Under the pieces are notes generated by a model. That model was not told the DNA's origin and searched no databases. It saw only the letters and a list, made by a program, of their open reading frames with translations. 64,000 bases of DNA from Akkermansiaceae bacterium (GTDB lineage Bacteria > Verrucomicrobiota > Verrucomicrobiia > Verrucomicrobiales > Akkermansiaceae): the NCBI GenBank assembly GCA_019634595.1, contig JAHCBC010000003.1, positions 620,001 through 684,000 on the forward strand, given 5' to 3'. The position numbers were made by a program, and so were the translations under genes. Positions 53,029-61,014 of the stretch are shown in pieces; position 1 is the first letter of the stretch, and each line of letters begins with the position of its first letter.

Positions 53029-53424
53029 TTACCAGACGGTGGCGAGGAGTTCGCCGCCGACATTCTGACGCTTGGCGGATCCGCCGGACAGCACGCCTTT
53101 CGGAGTCGAAAGGATCGAGATGCCCAGGCCGGACATGACGCGCGGGACCTCACCGGCACCGACGTATTGGCGGCGGCCTGGCTTGGAAACACGCTTGAGA
53201 TCGGTGAGGACCGGACGGCCATCGACGAACTTCGGCTTCACCTTGAGCTCAGTGCGCTCGCCGGTGACGACTTCGTAGTTCCAGATGTAGCCTTCCTCCT
53301 GGAGGATCTTGGCGATGTCCGCCTTGATGCGGGAGTAGGGAGCGGTGAATTCCTCGTTGCCGGCACGGGCCGCGTTCTTGAAACGGGTGAGGAAGTCAGA
53401 GATTGGATCTGAGAGAACTGCCAT
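53029..53424 (-). CDS. rpsH: 30S ribosomal protein S8
   Basis: This 131-residue 16S-binding protein begins 'DPISDFLTRFKNAARAG' and ends with the conserved 'GLGISILSTPKGVLSGGSAK'. In other bacteria S8 also represses the spc operon by binding its mRNA near rplE. It follows rplE by 38 bases with no rpsN between, which is unusual for this cluster. Confidence 0.98.
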   Translation of the reverse strand: MAVLSDPISDFLTRFKNAARAGNEEFTAPYSRIKADIAKILQEEGYIWNYEVVTGERTELKVKPKFVDGRPVLTDLKRVSKPGRRQYVGAGEVPRVMSGLGISILSTPKGVLSGGSAKRQNVGGELLATVW

Positions 53425-53462
53425 GGTAATGGATTCCTTTGAAATGTTGTGGGGTTATCCGA

Positions 53463-54044
53463 TTACTCGGCGGATGCGACGGCCTCTTCGGCCTTCTTGA
53501 CATCGCGGAAGGGCAGTCCGAGTTCGGTGAGAAGGGAGCGGCCTTCGGCATCGGTCGGGGCGGAAGTGACGAAGATCAGGTCGAAGCCGATCTGGCGCTT
53601 GATCTGGTCGATCTCGATCTCCGGGAAGATGCTCTGGTCGGAGATGCCGCAGGCATAGTTGCCGCGTCCGTCAAAGGACTTGGAAGAGATACCACGGAAG
53701 TCCCGGATGTTCGGGGAAGTGATGTTGATGAAACGGTGCAGGAACTCCCACATGCGCTGGCCACGGAGGGTGGCACGCGCGCCGAGGGCTTCACCCTCAC
53801 GGAGCTTGAAGTTCGCGACAGCCTTCTTCGAGAAAGTGATGGATGGGCGTTGGCCGGTGATCTTGGCGATCTCGTTCACGGCGTCGTCCACGGCGACCTT
53901 GCGGTCGGGGGCCTTGCCCATGCAGGAAGTCACGACGATCTTCTCAAGACGCGGGACCTGGTGTGGATTGGCGTAGCCGTGCTTTTTGGTCAAAGCCGGC
54001 ACCACCTTATCCTTGTAGTGCTTTTGTAGTGCGTTGGTGCTCAT
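53463..54044 (-). CDS. rplE: 50S ribosomal protein L5
   Basis: This 193-residue 5S-rRNA-binding protein has 'VPRLEKIVVTSCMGKAPDRK', 'GQRPSITFSKKAVANFKLRE' and 'FHRFINITSPNIRDFRGISS', with a short acidic tail. Length is near normal (about 180) with a C-terminal extension. It lies 57 bases after rplX. Confidence 0.98.
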   Translation of the reverse strand: MSTNALQKHYKDKVVPALTKKHGYANPHQVPRLEKIVVTSCMGKAPDRKVAVDDAVNEIAKITGQRPSITFSKKAVANFKLREGEALGARATLRGQRMWEFLHRFINITSPNIRDFRGISSKSFDGRGNYACGISDQSIFPEIEIDQIKRQIGFDLIFVTSAPTDAEGRSLLTELGLPFRDVKKAEEAVASAE

Positions 54045-54101
54045 GTTTTCAGCGGGTCAGCGTCTGCGCGACGCTTAAGCGCGGGCAGGGACGTTTCCGT
54101 C

Positions 54102-54329
54102 TCAGCCCAGTTTCTTGACGTTGGAGATATGGATGGAACCGTCGATGGTCTTCAGGCCACCATCGGGCTCCTGCTCGGAGCGGCGGATCGCCTTGGTGAC
54201 GGGACGGACACCTTCGACAATCACGGTGTTCTTGGCCGCGTTGACGAGGGTGACGGTGCCGGTCTTGCCCTTGTGGCTTCCGGCGATGACTTGTACTTGG
54301 TCACCTTTTTTTACGTGAGTCTTGCTCAT
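54102..54329 (-). CDS. rplX: 50S ribosomal protein L24 (short form)
   Basis: This is a 75-residue assembly-initiator protein with the KOW domain '[20 protein letters not shown]' and '[20 protein letters not shown]'. The usual L24 has about 100-105 residues; here the C-terminal Cys-containing or basic tail is missing. The reading frame ends cleanly at 54102, so this looks like a naturally short form and not a frameshift. Confidence 0.95.
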   Translation of the reverse strand: MSKTHVKKGDQVQVIAGSHKGKTGTVTLVNAAKNTVIVEGVRPVTKAIRRSEQEPDGGLKTIDGSIHISNVKKLG

Positions 54330-54374
54330 CTGGAGATGGTTTCGGTTGGGATTCGTGCGGCGCGGGGCGGCGTC

Positions 54375-54740
54375 TTAGAGCACTTCGGGCGCGAGGGAAA
54401 CAATTTTCATGAATTGTTTTTCGCGGAGCTCACGGGCGACGGGTCCGAAGATCCGGGTACCACGCGGGTTGTTGTCCTTGTCGATCACGACGATCGCGTT
54501 GGAATCGAAGCGGAGGATCGATCCATCCGGGCGGCGGATGGGGTAAGCGGTACGGACCACCACAGCCTTGACGACGCTGCCTTTCTTGACCGAAGCGGTC
54601 GGGATGGAATCGCGGATGTGGGCGGTGATGACATCACCAACGTGGGCAGTGCGGGTGCGCTTGCCGAGCACGCCGATCATTTTTGCGCTGCGTGCACCGG
54701 TGTTGTCGGCGACGTCGAGCATGGTTTCCATCTGGATCAT
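54375..54740 (-). CDS. rplN: 50S ribosomal protein L14
   Basis: This 121-residue protein of the subunit interface begins '[20 protein letters not shown]', continues with '[19 protein letters not shown]' and '[20 protein letters not shown]', and ends '[12 protein letters not shown]', all canonical. Order rpsQ-rplN-rplX is conserved. It follows rpsQ by 69 bases. Confidence 0.98.
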   Translation of the reverse strand: MIQMETMLDVADNTGARSAKMIGVLGKRTRTAHVGDVITAHIRDSIPTASVKKGSVVKAVVVRTAYPIRRPDGSILRFDSNAIVVIDKDNNPRGTRIFGPVARELREKQFMKIVSLAPEVL

Positions 54741-54809
54741 GGCAGTAAATCTAAGGAATTGGTTGTGTAGGAAGGTGAAGATGCGGAGCGGAGCACCGCG
54801 GATCCCGGA

Positions 54810-55079
54810 TCAATGGGAAAGGACTTCGGCAAGGGCCCAGCGCTTCAGCTTGGAAAGCGGCTTGGTCTCAACAATGCGGACGCGGTCGCCGATCTTGGCC
54901 TGGCCGCTTTCGTCGTGCACGTAGTATTTCTTGGACCGTTTGACGATCTTGTTGAACTTCGGGTGCGGGACGCGGGCGACGTGCTCGACGACGAGGGTCT
55001 TCTCCATCTTGTCGGAGACGACGACGCCGACACGGGTCTTGCGAAGGTGCGGTTGGGAATCCTGAGTGTTCTCGCTCAT
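54810..55079 (-). CDS. rpsQ: 30S ribosomal protein S17
   Basis: This 89-residue OB-fold protein binds 16S rRNA. Motifs are 'RVGVVVSDKMEKTLVV', 'KRSKKYYVHDESGQAKIGDR' and 'IVETKPLSKLKRWALAEVL'. Normal length; it follows rpmC by 30 bases. Confidence 0.98.
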   Translation of the reverse strand: MSENTQDSQPHLRKTRVGVVVSDKMEKTLVVEHVARVPHPKFNKIVKRSKKYYVHDESGQAKIGDRVRIVETKPLSKLKRWALAEVLSH

Positions 55080-55109
55080 GGTGCGTTCAGTTTAAGGGGC
55101 TTGGTGGGA

Positions 55110-55310
55110 TCAGGCGCCTTTCTTGGCGTTCTGGGCGGTGAGGATCCGTGCGGTTTCGCGGCGGACTTGCGTGATGCGGGCCGGGTTTTCCAGCTGGCCG
55201 GTGGCGCGCTGGAGGCGGAGGTTGAGGGCCTCCTGCTTGAGGTCGCGCAGGTTCTTGGCGAGCTCGTCAGCGGAGAGTTGGCTGGTTTCTTTGCCTTTGT
55301 TCTTGGCCAT
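55110..55310 (-). CDS. rpmC: 50S ribosomal protein L29
   Basis: This 66-residue protein lies at the exit tunnel. 'LSADELAKNLRDLKQEALNL' and 'ARITQVRRETARILTAQNAK' are the family's helices. The ATG at 55310 is chosen because upstream in-frame sequence overlaps rplP and has no L29 character. It lies 32 bases after rplP. Confidence 0.96.
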   Translation of the reverse strand: MAKNKGKETSQLSADELAKNLRDLKQEALNLRLQRATGQLENPARITQVRRETARILTAQNAKKGA

Positions 55311-55342
55311 GGTCGGACGTTGTTTGGTGGTTGGCTGACGGA

Positions 55343-55762
55343 TCAGGCGTGGGGATTGCGGGCGATGAGGCGGGTGCGGAGACCCAGCTTGTAGGATGCC
55401 AGGCGCATCGCCTCCTTTGCCGCGGATTCGGTGACACCGCCGACTTCGAAGAGGATGTTGCCAGGGCGGACAACGGCCACCCAACCATCCACGGCACCCT
55501 TACCTTTACCCATCCGGGTTTCCGGTGGGCGGGCGGTGATGGACTTGTGTGGGAAGATCCGGATCCAGACCTTGCCCTTCCGCTTCAGGGAGCGGTTGAT
55601 CGCGATACGGCAGGCTTCGATCTGGCGGTTGGTCATCCAGCCGCGGTCGAGCGTCTGAAGGCCGAAGTCACCGAAGGCGACGGTGGTTCCGCGCTGGGCG
55701 TTACCAGAGCGGCTTCCGCGGTGCGTCTTGCGGAACTTGGTTCGTTTGGGCATCAAAGGCAT
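55343..55762 (-). CDS. rplP: 50S ribosomal protein L16
   Basis: This 139-residue protein sits near the A-site tRNA. It opens '[17 protein letters not shown]' (four residues into the frame), includes '[18 protein letters not shown]' and '[20 protein letters not shown]', and ends in '[14 protein letters not shown]'. A full AGGAGG lies about nine bases before the ATG. Normal length. Confidence 0.98.
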   Translation of the reverse strand: MPLMPKRTKFRKTHRGSRSGNAQRGTTVAFGDFGLQTLDRGWMTNRQIEACRIAINRSLKRKGKVWIRIFPHKSITARPPETRMGKGKGAVDGWVAVVRPGNILFEVGGVTESAAKEAMRLASYKLGLRTRLIARNPHA

Positions 55763-55823
55763 GGCTCGGTCCTCCTAAAAGTAAGATTTGTTGTTGGAAA
55801 AAATTGGTTCTTTGGAACAGGAA

Positions 55824-56573
55824 TCAGTTGCGGTTCTGCGGGGCGCCACGGTCACCACCTCCACGGCGGTCACCACCACCGCGGCGTTCACCACCACGGT
55901 CACCGCGCTCGCGGCGTTCACCACGCTCACCGCCTGGGCGGCTGCCATCGTCTTCCTTCTTGTTGATCCAGCACTTGACGCCGATGATGCCATAGACGGT
56001 GCGGGCTTCGGCGAAACCGTAGTCCAGCGGGACGCGGAGGGTCTGGAGAGGCACCTTGCCTTCGCGGTATCCTTCGGCACGGGCGATGTCAGCACCACCG
56101 AGACGGCCGGCGACACGGAGGCGGATGCCTTCCGCACCGAAGTCCATGGCGGTCTGGAGGGCGCGCTTCATGGCGCGGCGGAAGCTGATCCGGCGCTCAA
56201 GCTGGACGGCGATCTGCTCGGCGACGAGCTGGGCGTCCAGCTCAGGCTTGCGGATCTCGACGATGTCGATCTTGACCTGGGCACCTTTCGCAAGGTCGGT
56301 GATGTCCTTGGTCATGATCTCGATCTCCTTGCCCTGGCGGCCGATGATGAGGCCGGGGCGGGAGGTGTGGAGAGTGACACGGACGCTGTTCCACGCACGC
56401 TCGATGACGACGCGGGACAGACCGGCGTTCTGGAGCTTGTTCTTGAGGTAACCACGGATCGCAAGGTCCTCGTGGAGTTTGTCAGTGAAGTCCTTGCCAC
56501 TGGCATACCACTTGGAGCGCCAGTCTTTGCTGACGGCGAGACGGAATGCGATCGGATTTACTTTCTGGCCCAT
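55824..56573 (-). CDS. rpsC: 30S ribosomal protein S3 with Arg/Gly-rich tail
   Basis: This is a 249-residue protein of the mRNA entry channel. The N-terminus '[18 protein letters not shown]' and the KH domain '[20 protein letters not shown]' are standard, as is '[20 protein letters not shown]'. After about residue 207 it ends in an unusual tail of RGGER/RRGGGD-type repeats (about 40 residues), probably disordered and RNA-binding. S5 in the same cluster has a similar extension. Confidence 0.97.
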   Translation of the reverse strand: MGQKVNPIAFRLAVSKDWRSKWYASGKDFTDKLHEDLAIRGYLKNKLQNAGLSRVVIERAWNSVRVTLHTSRPGLIIGRQGKEIEIMTKDITDLAKGAQVKIDIVEIRKPELDAQLVAEQIAVQLERRISFRRAMKRALQTAMDFGAEGIRLRVAGRLGGADIARAEGYREGKVPLQTLRVPLDYGFAEARTVYGIIGVKCWINKKEDDGSRPGGERGERRERGDRGGERRGGGDRRGGGDRGAPQNRN

Positions 56574-56601
56574 GGTCGGTGATGGATAAGATTAAAGGGA
56601 A

Positions 56602-57030
56602 TCAGGCTTGCTCTTCCGTGGCGGCTTCAGCGGCTTCGGGAGCTTTTTCGGTTTTTTTGGCGGCCGCCTTGCGGGCGGGTTTCTTTTTCTTCTCAGGGGC
56701 GGAACCCACGAGCGTGATGGAAATGTGGCTGGTGCGCTTCAGGATCGGGCCTGCGGAACCCTTCGCCCGTGGGCTGAAGCGGCGGAGCGTGGGGCCTGCG
56801 CCGATGACCGCCTCCTTGATGACAAGGGAGTTGGTGTCGAGGGAGAAGTTGTTCTCCGCATCCGCGATGGCGGTTTTCAGGGTCTTGCCGATGAGGGTCG
56901 CCGCCTTCTTCGGGGTGTAGGTGAGGATATCGAGGGCGCTCGACACGGGGAGGCCTTGAATTTCACGGGCAACGTCACGCGCTTTCTGCGGCGAGAGACG
57001 AACGAATTTAGTGGTGCTCTTGACTTCCAT
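56602..57030 (-). CDS. rplV: 50S ribosomal protein L22
   Basis: This 142-residue protein lines the exit tunnel. The core is 'KFVRLSPQKARDVAREIQGL', 'ALDILTYTPKKAATLIGKTL' and 'PRAKGSAGPILKRTSHISI'. About 30 C-terminal residues form a Lys/Ala/Glu-rich extension ('KKKPARKAAAKKTEKAPEAA') absent from the E. coli protein. It follows an inserted envelope-protein gene instead of rpsS. Confidence 0.97.
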   Translation of the reverse strand: MEVKSTTKFVRLSPQKARDVAREIQGLPVSSALDILTYTPKKAATLIGKTLKTAIADAENNFSLDTNSLVIKEAVIGAGPTLRRFSPRAKGSAGPILKRTSHISITLVGSAPEKKKKPARKAAAKKTEKAPEAAEAATEEQA

Positions 57031-57051
57031 GGTCGTGTCAACGGTGAGTGG

Positions 57052-57780
57052 TTACTGCGCGGATGCTTGTAGTTCGAGAATGGCGAGGTCGCCGGGGCGG
57101 GGAGTTTCGTTGGGAGTGTCCAGTCTTTCGACGAACGCGCCGCAGACGCCCTTGCGGACGTCAGCGATGATGGCCTGGCCGTAGGGCTGCTGTCCCCGGC
57201 TGAGGCGGAAAGTCATGCCGATCTTCGCACCCTGGGTCTCCCCCAGGTTGAGAACGAGCATGCCACTTTCCTGGTCGAGGCTGACAACGCGGGCTTCCTG
57301 AAGGGTCCCGGTGCGGACATCGGGGCGGGGCTTCTGGCGTAGTCCGAGGACGTCGTCAAGCTCTCTTAGTGAAGTTTCCAGACGAAGCAGTGCGTCCGGG
57401 TCGGAGACGACCGCCTTGCTGCGGTAGTCGCCGATGGTGGAGACGAGATGCATCACGGCGCTTTCGAGCCGGGTGGTGCGTTCGTTGGCGATCTGGAGAT
57501 CCGCGGCGGCCTGGACGAGGCGGTCATTTCCGCCGTCGAGAAGGTTTTTGCCGAGGGCCTCCAGACGTTCGCGGACCTGCGCGAGTTGCTCTGATGCCTG
57601 CTTCTCGCCTTTGTTGGACTCGGCGAGGGCGCGCTGGAGCGACTGGTTCTGCTGCCGCAGGTCGAGGATGGTTTCCTGAAGCTCCTCCACGGTGGCCTGC
57701 CGCTGGGCCCGGGCAACACCCGTCCCGGCCAGCAGCCCGAGGGCGGCGGCAAGAGCAGGAAGTTGGCGGACGGCGAACAT
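57052..57780 (-). CDS. Secreted coiled-coil protein inserted between rpsS and rplV
   Basis: This is a 242-residue protein of unknown function. A signal peptide (MFAVRQLPALAAALGLLAG to ARAQ) is followed by a coiled coil of about 70 residues ('EELQETILDLRQQNQSLQRA') and a second helical part. The C-terminal beta domain of about 80 residues ('LNLGETQGAKIGMTFRLSRG', 'PRPGDLAILEL') resembles in style the barrels of MreC-like envelope proteins. It lies in the S10 operon with gaps of 30 and 21 bases, so it must be cotranscribed with ribosomal proteins. A role in linking envelope and growth is only inference. Confidence 0.8.
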   Translation of the reverse strand: MFAVRQLPALAAALGLLAGTGVARAQRQATVEELQETILDLRQQNQSLQRALAESNKGEKQASEQLAQVRERLEALGKNLLDGGNDRLVQAAADLQIANERTTRLESAVMHLVSTIGDYRSKAVVSDPDALLRLETSLRELDDVLGLRQKPRPDVRTGTLQEARVVSLDQESGMLVLNLGETQGAKIGMTFRLSRGQQPYGQAIIADVRKGVCGAFVERLDTPNETPRPGDLAILELQASAQ

Positions 57781-57810
57781 GGTCGTGGAGGATTCTGGCA
57801 GGAAAACGGA

Positions 57811-58083
57811 TTACTTCTTACCGATACCGCCGTGCTGGCGGAAGATGCGGGTAGGAGCGAATTCGCCGAGCTTGTGGCCGACCATGTTCTCGGTGACATA
57901 CACCGGGACGAAGGTCTTGCCGTTGTGGACGGCGAAGTTGTGGCTGACGAAGTCCGGGGTGATCATCGACTTGCGGCTCCAGGTCTTGATGGGCTTGCGG
58001 TCGGATCCGGCTTCGGCGACGGCGTCGATCTTCGCGAGAAGCTTCTGGTCGACGAACGGGCCTTTCTTGAGTGAGCGTGGCAT
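57811..58083 (-). CDS. rpsS: 30S ribosomal protein S19
   Basis: This 90-residue head protein has '[18 protein letters not shown]', '[20 protein letters not shown]' and '[18 protein letters not shown]', all standard for S19. Normal length. It follows rplB by 39 bases and is separated from rplV by the inserted coiled-coil gene. Confidence 0.98.
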   Translation of the reverse strand: MPRSLKKGPFVDQKLLAKIDAVAEAGSDRKPIKTWSRKSMITPDFVSHNFAVHNGKTFVPVYVTENMVGHKLGEFAPTRIFRQHGGIGKK

Positions 58084-58122
58084 GGGAAACGTGCTTTGGT
58101 TGGGAGTTTGAGAAGCGGTCGG

Positions 58123-58962
58123 TTACTTCTTCTTGTGGCGGGACTCGACGATGAACACGCTGGTGCCCTTCTTCGGCTTGCGGGTCTTTTCGCCCTTGGC
58201 GTGGCCCCATGGGGACAGAAGGTGCTGGCGACCACCACCGGACTTCGAGCGGCCTTCACCACCACCGTTCGGGTGGTCAACAGGGTTCATGGTCATACCG
58301 CGGACGGTCGGACGGACACCCTGCCAGCGGGTGCGGCCCGCTTTGCCGGAAACCTCGTTCATGTGGTCGCGGTTGCCGACCTGGCCGACGGTTGCGAACA
58401 CATCGAGGTGGAAGCGGCGGATCTCGCCGGAGGGAAGTTTCACCAGCGCCCACTCGTCGTCACGGTTGGAGAGGACGGCGAACTGGCCGGCGGCACGCAC
58501 CAGCTTGCCACCGGTGCCCGGGGTCAGCTCGATGTTGTGGATGGAGGTTCCCAGCGGGATGGAACGGAGCGGAAGCGCGTTGCCTGCCTTCGGAGCGGCG
58601 TTCTCACCGGCGCTCACCTTGCCACCGACTTCCAGGCCGATCGGGGCCAGGATGTAGGACTTCTGTCCATCCGTGTATTGGATGAGGGCGATGCGGCAGG
58701 TGCGGTTCGGATCGTATTCGATGCCGACGACGGTTGCCTCGATGTCACGCTTGCTGCGGCGGAAATCGACGATCCGGTAGTGGCGCTTGTGGCCACCACC
58801 GATGTGGCGGGTGGTGATACGACCGGTGTTGTTGCGGCCGCCGCTGCGCTTGAGGGGCGTCAGGAGGCTTTTCTCCGGGGTCTTCTTCGTGATCTCATCG
58901 AACGAAGGAAGCTGCTTGTAACGCTCCGGCGGGGTGTTTGGCTTGAAAGTCTTGAGTGGCAT
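58123..58962 (-). CDS. rplB: 50S ribosomal protein L2
   Basis: This 279-residue protein is needed for peptidyl-transferase assembly. The blocks '[20 protein letters not shown]', '[20 protein letters not shown]' and '[20 protein letters not shown]' are present, the last including the catalytically important His in 'NPVDHPNGG'. Normal length, 43 bases after rplW. Confidence 0.99.
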   Translation of the reverse strand: MPLKTFKPNTPPERYKQLPSFDEITKKTPEKSLLTPLKRSGGRNNTGRITTRHIGGGHKRHYRIVDFRRSKRDIEATVVGIEYDPNRTCRIALIQYTDGQKSYILAPIGLEVGGKVSAGENAAPKAGNALPLRSIPLGTSIHNIELTPGTGGKLVRAAGQFAVLSNRDDEWALVKLPSGEIRRFHLDVFATVGQVGNRDHMNEVSGKAGRTRWQGVRPTVRGMTMNPVDHPNGGGEGRSKSGGGRQHLLSPWGHAKGEKTRKPKKGTSVFIVESRHKKK

Positions 58963-59005
58963 GACTCGCTGAACGGTTGAGTGTTGCGGTTAGAACTAAC
59001 CCGGA

Positions 59006-59290
59006 TCAGATGAGATCGAGGGATTCGCCTTCCTTGAGGCGGACGATGGCTTTTTTCCAGCTGCTGGTGCGACCTGCGTCGGCGCGGCGCTTGCGGCGCT
59101 CCTTGCCGTCGTAGTTGGCGGTGCGGACGGACACGGCGGTCTTGCCGAGCAGTTCCTTCACCGCTTGCTTGATCTCCACCTTGTTCGCGCTGCGGTCCAC
59201 TTCGAGGGTGATCTCGTTGTTGGACTCCTGCAGCATGGTGGCCTTCTCGCTGAGGCGGACGTTTTTAATAACCTGGTAAATGTCTTTCAT
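59006..59290 (-). CDS. rplW: 50S ribosomal protein L23
   Basis: This 94-residue protein of the exit-tunnel rim docks trigger factor and SRP. 'VRLSEKATMLQESNNEITLE' and 'VDRSANKVEIKQAVKELLGK' are the family's key blocks, with the basic loop 'YDGKERRKRRADAGRTSSWK'. It follows rplD by 23 bases. Confidence 0.97.
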   Translation of the reverse strand: MKDIYQVIKNVRLSEKATMLQESNNEITLEVDRSANKVEIKQAVKELLGKTAVSVRTANYDGKERRKRRADAGRTSSWKKAIVRLKEGESLDLI

Positions 59291-59313
59291 GGTCTCGGTT
59301 TCTGGTCCGGGGT

Positions 59314-59916
59314 TCAGGCGGTGCGGAATGCGAGGGTGCTGACAGCGTCACCCACGAGGATGATGCTGCGGGCGAGGAGGAGCTGCTCGACGTTGAGGTC
59401 GGAAGCGCTCACGAGCTGGGTCCAGCCGACGTTGCGGGCGGCGAGGAAGGTCTGGTCGTCGAAGTTGCCGACGATGAGCACCTTCTCGGCCGGGGTGATC
59501 GCCTCGACGGCGGCCACGAAGTCCTTGGTCTTGCCGCCGATGCTGAAGCTTTCGACGGTGGAAACCTTGCCGGCGCGGACAGCGTCACCCAGCACGCGGC
59601 GGAGAGCCAGCTTGCGGACCGACTTCGGCACGTCCTTCGAGTAATCACGCGGGCGTGGGCCGAAGACAACGCCACCACCGACGAAGATCGGAGCGCGCTT
59701 GTCACCGTGACGGGCGTTACCGGTGCCCTTCTGCTTGTAGATTTTCTTGTTGTTGCCGGAAACTTCGCCACGGGTCTTGGTGTTGGCGGAGCCGGTGCGG
59801 CGGTTGGCACGATAGGCGGTCACGAGATCGTGGACGGCCTGGCGTCCGCGCTCTGCTCCGACGAGGACCACATTGGCGGCCTGGGCGTCTGCTTCGGTAA
59901 AGGTCTTGGCTGACAT
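59314..59916 (-). CDS. rplD: 50S ribosomal protein L4
   Basis: This is a 200-residue protein whose loop reaches the exit tunnel. The tunnel loop is recognisable in 'RTGSANTKTRGEVSGNNKKI', 'YKQKGTGNARHGDKRAPIFV' and 'GGGVVFGPRPRDYSKDVPKS'. In E. coli L4 also represses the S10 operon; that control is not established here. It follows rplC by 40 bases. Confidence 0.97.
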   Translation of the reverse strand: MSAKTFTEADAQAANVVLVGAERGRQAVHDLVTAYRANRRTGSANTKTRGEVSGNNKKIYKQKGTGNARHGDKRAPIFVGGGVVFGPRPRDYSKDVPKSVRKLALRRVLGDAVRAGKVSTVESFSIGGKTKDFVAAVEAITPAEKVLIVGNFDDQTFLAARNVGWTQLVSASDLNVEQLLLARSIILVGDAVSTLAFRTA

Positions 59917-59956
59917 GACTTGAAAGGCTGGTGAGAATTACAGGGGAATGTCCGGA

Positions 59957-60592
59957 TCAAGCGGACTTCTTCTTGGCGGGGCGGATGGTGAGGTAGCCGC
60001 CCTTCGCGCCCGGAACAGCTCCGGAGACGAGGATGACGCCATCTTCCTTGCGGACGGCGACGACTTTGAGGTTCTGCACCGTGCGTGGCACGTTGCCCAT
60101 GTGGCCGGGCATCTTCTGGTTTTTCCAGACGCGGCCCGGAGTGGAGCGGCAACCGATGGCGCCGGTCCGGCGGTGCATCATGGAGCCGTGGGTCATGCGG
60201 AGACCACCGAATCCGTGGCGGCGCACCGCGCCCTGGAAACCACGGCCCTTGGTGGTGCCGATGACGTCGACCCACTGGCCTTCGCTGAAGGTGTCGAGAC
60301 CCGGAAGTTCGGCCGGCAGCTCAGCGCCGCTTTCGAAACGGAACTCCTGGACGAAGCGCTTCGGTGCGGAACCGGCTTTCTTGAAGCGGCCGAGATCCGG
60401 CTTGGAAACACGCTGCTCCTTCTGGTCGTCGAAGCCGACCTGGACGGCGGTGTAACCATCGGACTCGACGGTTTTGGACTGGAGGAGGGTGTTGCCGGCG
60501 ACGTCGATGACGGTGACGGGGATCATGGCCTGCGTGCTCGAATCGAACAGGCGGGTCATACCGAGTTTTTTACCAAGAAGGCCGAGTGACAT
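59957..60592 (-). CDS. rplC: 50S ribosomal protein L3
   Basis: This 211-residue protein starts 'LGLLGKKLGMTRLFDSSTQ' and contains 'KGRGFQGAVRRHGFGGLRMT' and 'GSMMHRRTGAIGCRSTPGRV', the L3 core near the peptidyl-transferase centre. Normal length. It follows rpsJ by 59 bases. Confidence 0.98.
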   Translation of the reverse strand: MSLGLLGKKLGMTRLFDSSTQAMIPVTVIDVAGNTLLQSKTVESDGYTAVQVGFDDQKEQRVSKPDLGRFKKAGSAPKRFVQEFRFESGAELPAELPGLDTFSEGQWVDVIGTTKGRGFQGAVRRHGFGGLRMTHGSMMHRRTGAIGCRSTPGRVWKNQKMPGHMGNVPRTVQNLKVVAVRKEDGVILVSGAVPGAKGGYLTIRPAKKKSA

Positions 60593-60651
60593 TGAAATGG
60601 GAAAGTTGGAAGTTGGATGTTATCAGTGAGACGGACTGGATAACGGACGGG

Positions 60652-60960
60652 TCAGATGCGGATGGTGATGTCGACACCGGCTGGCAGGTTGAGCTTCTTC
60701 AGCTCATCAACGGTGCGGGCGGTCGGATCGACGATATCGAGGAGACGCTTGTGGGTGCGGATCTCGAACTGTTCGGCGGACTTCTTGTTCACGTGGACGG
60801 AACGGTTGACGGAGAACTTCTCGATGCGGGTCGGCAGCGGGATGGGGCCGGCGACACGGGCGCCGGTGCGCTTGGCGGTCTCCACGATCTCCGCGGCGGA
60901 GCGGTCGATGGCGCGGTGGTCATAAGCGCGGAGGCGGATGCGGATCTTCTGATTTTCCAT
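60652..60960 (-). CDS. rpsJ: 30S ribosomal protein S10
   Basis: This 102-residue protein begins '[20 protein letters not shown]' in canonical form (after MENQ) and ends '[13 protein letters not shown]'. It is the first gene of the classical S10 operon and also a transcription antitermination factor (NusE) in other bacteria. It follows fusA by 54 bases directly, with no tuf between. Confidence 0.98.
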   Translation of the reverse strand: MENQKIRIRLRAYDHRAIDRSAAEIVETAKRTGARVAGPIPLPTRIEKFSVNRSVHVNKKSAEQFEIRTHKRLLDIVDPTARTVDELKKLNLPAGVDITIRI

Positions 60961-61014
60961 GGTGGAGATGTTGGTGCGTGTTCTAACGATTCGTTTTTAG
61001 AGCGAGTGATCGGT

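Noticed and set aside
53425..53462. Hidden rpsN gene between rplE and rpsH
   Set aside because: The gap has only 38 bases and no frame encoding an S14 motif overlaps the neighbours.
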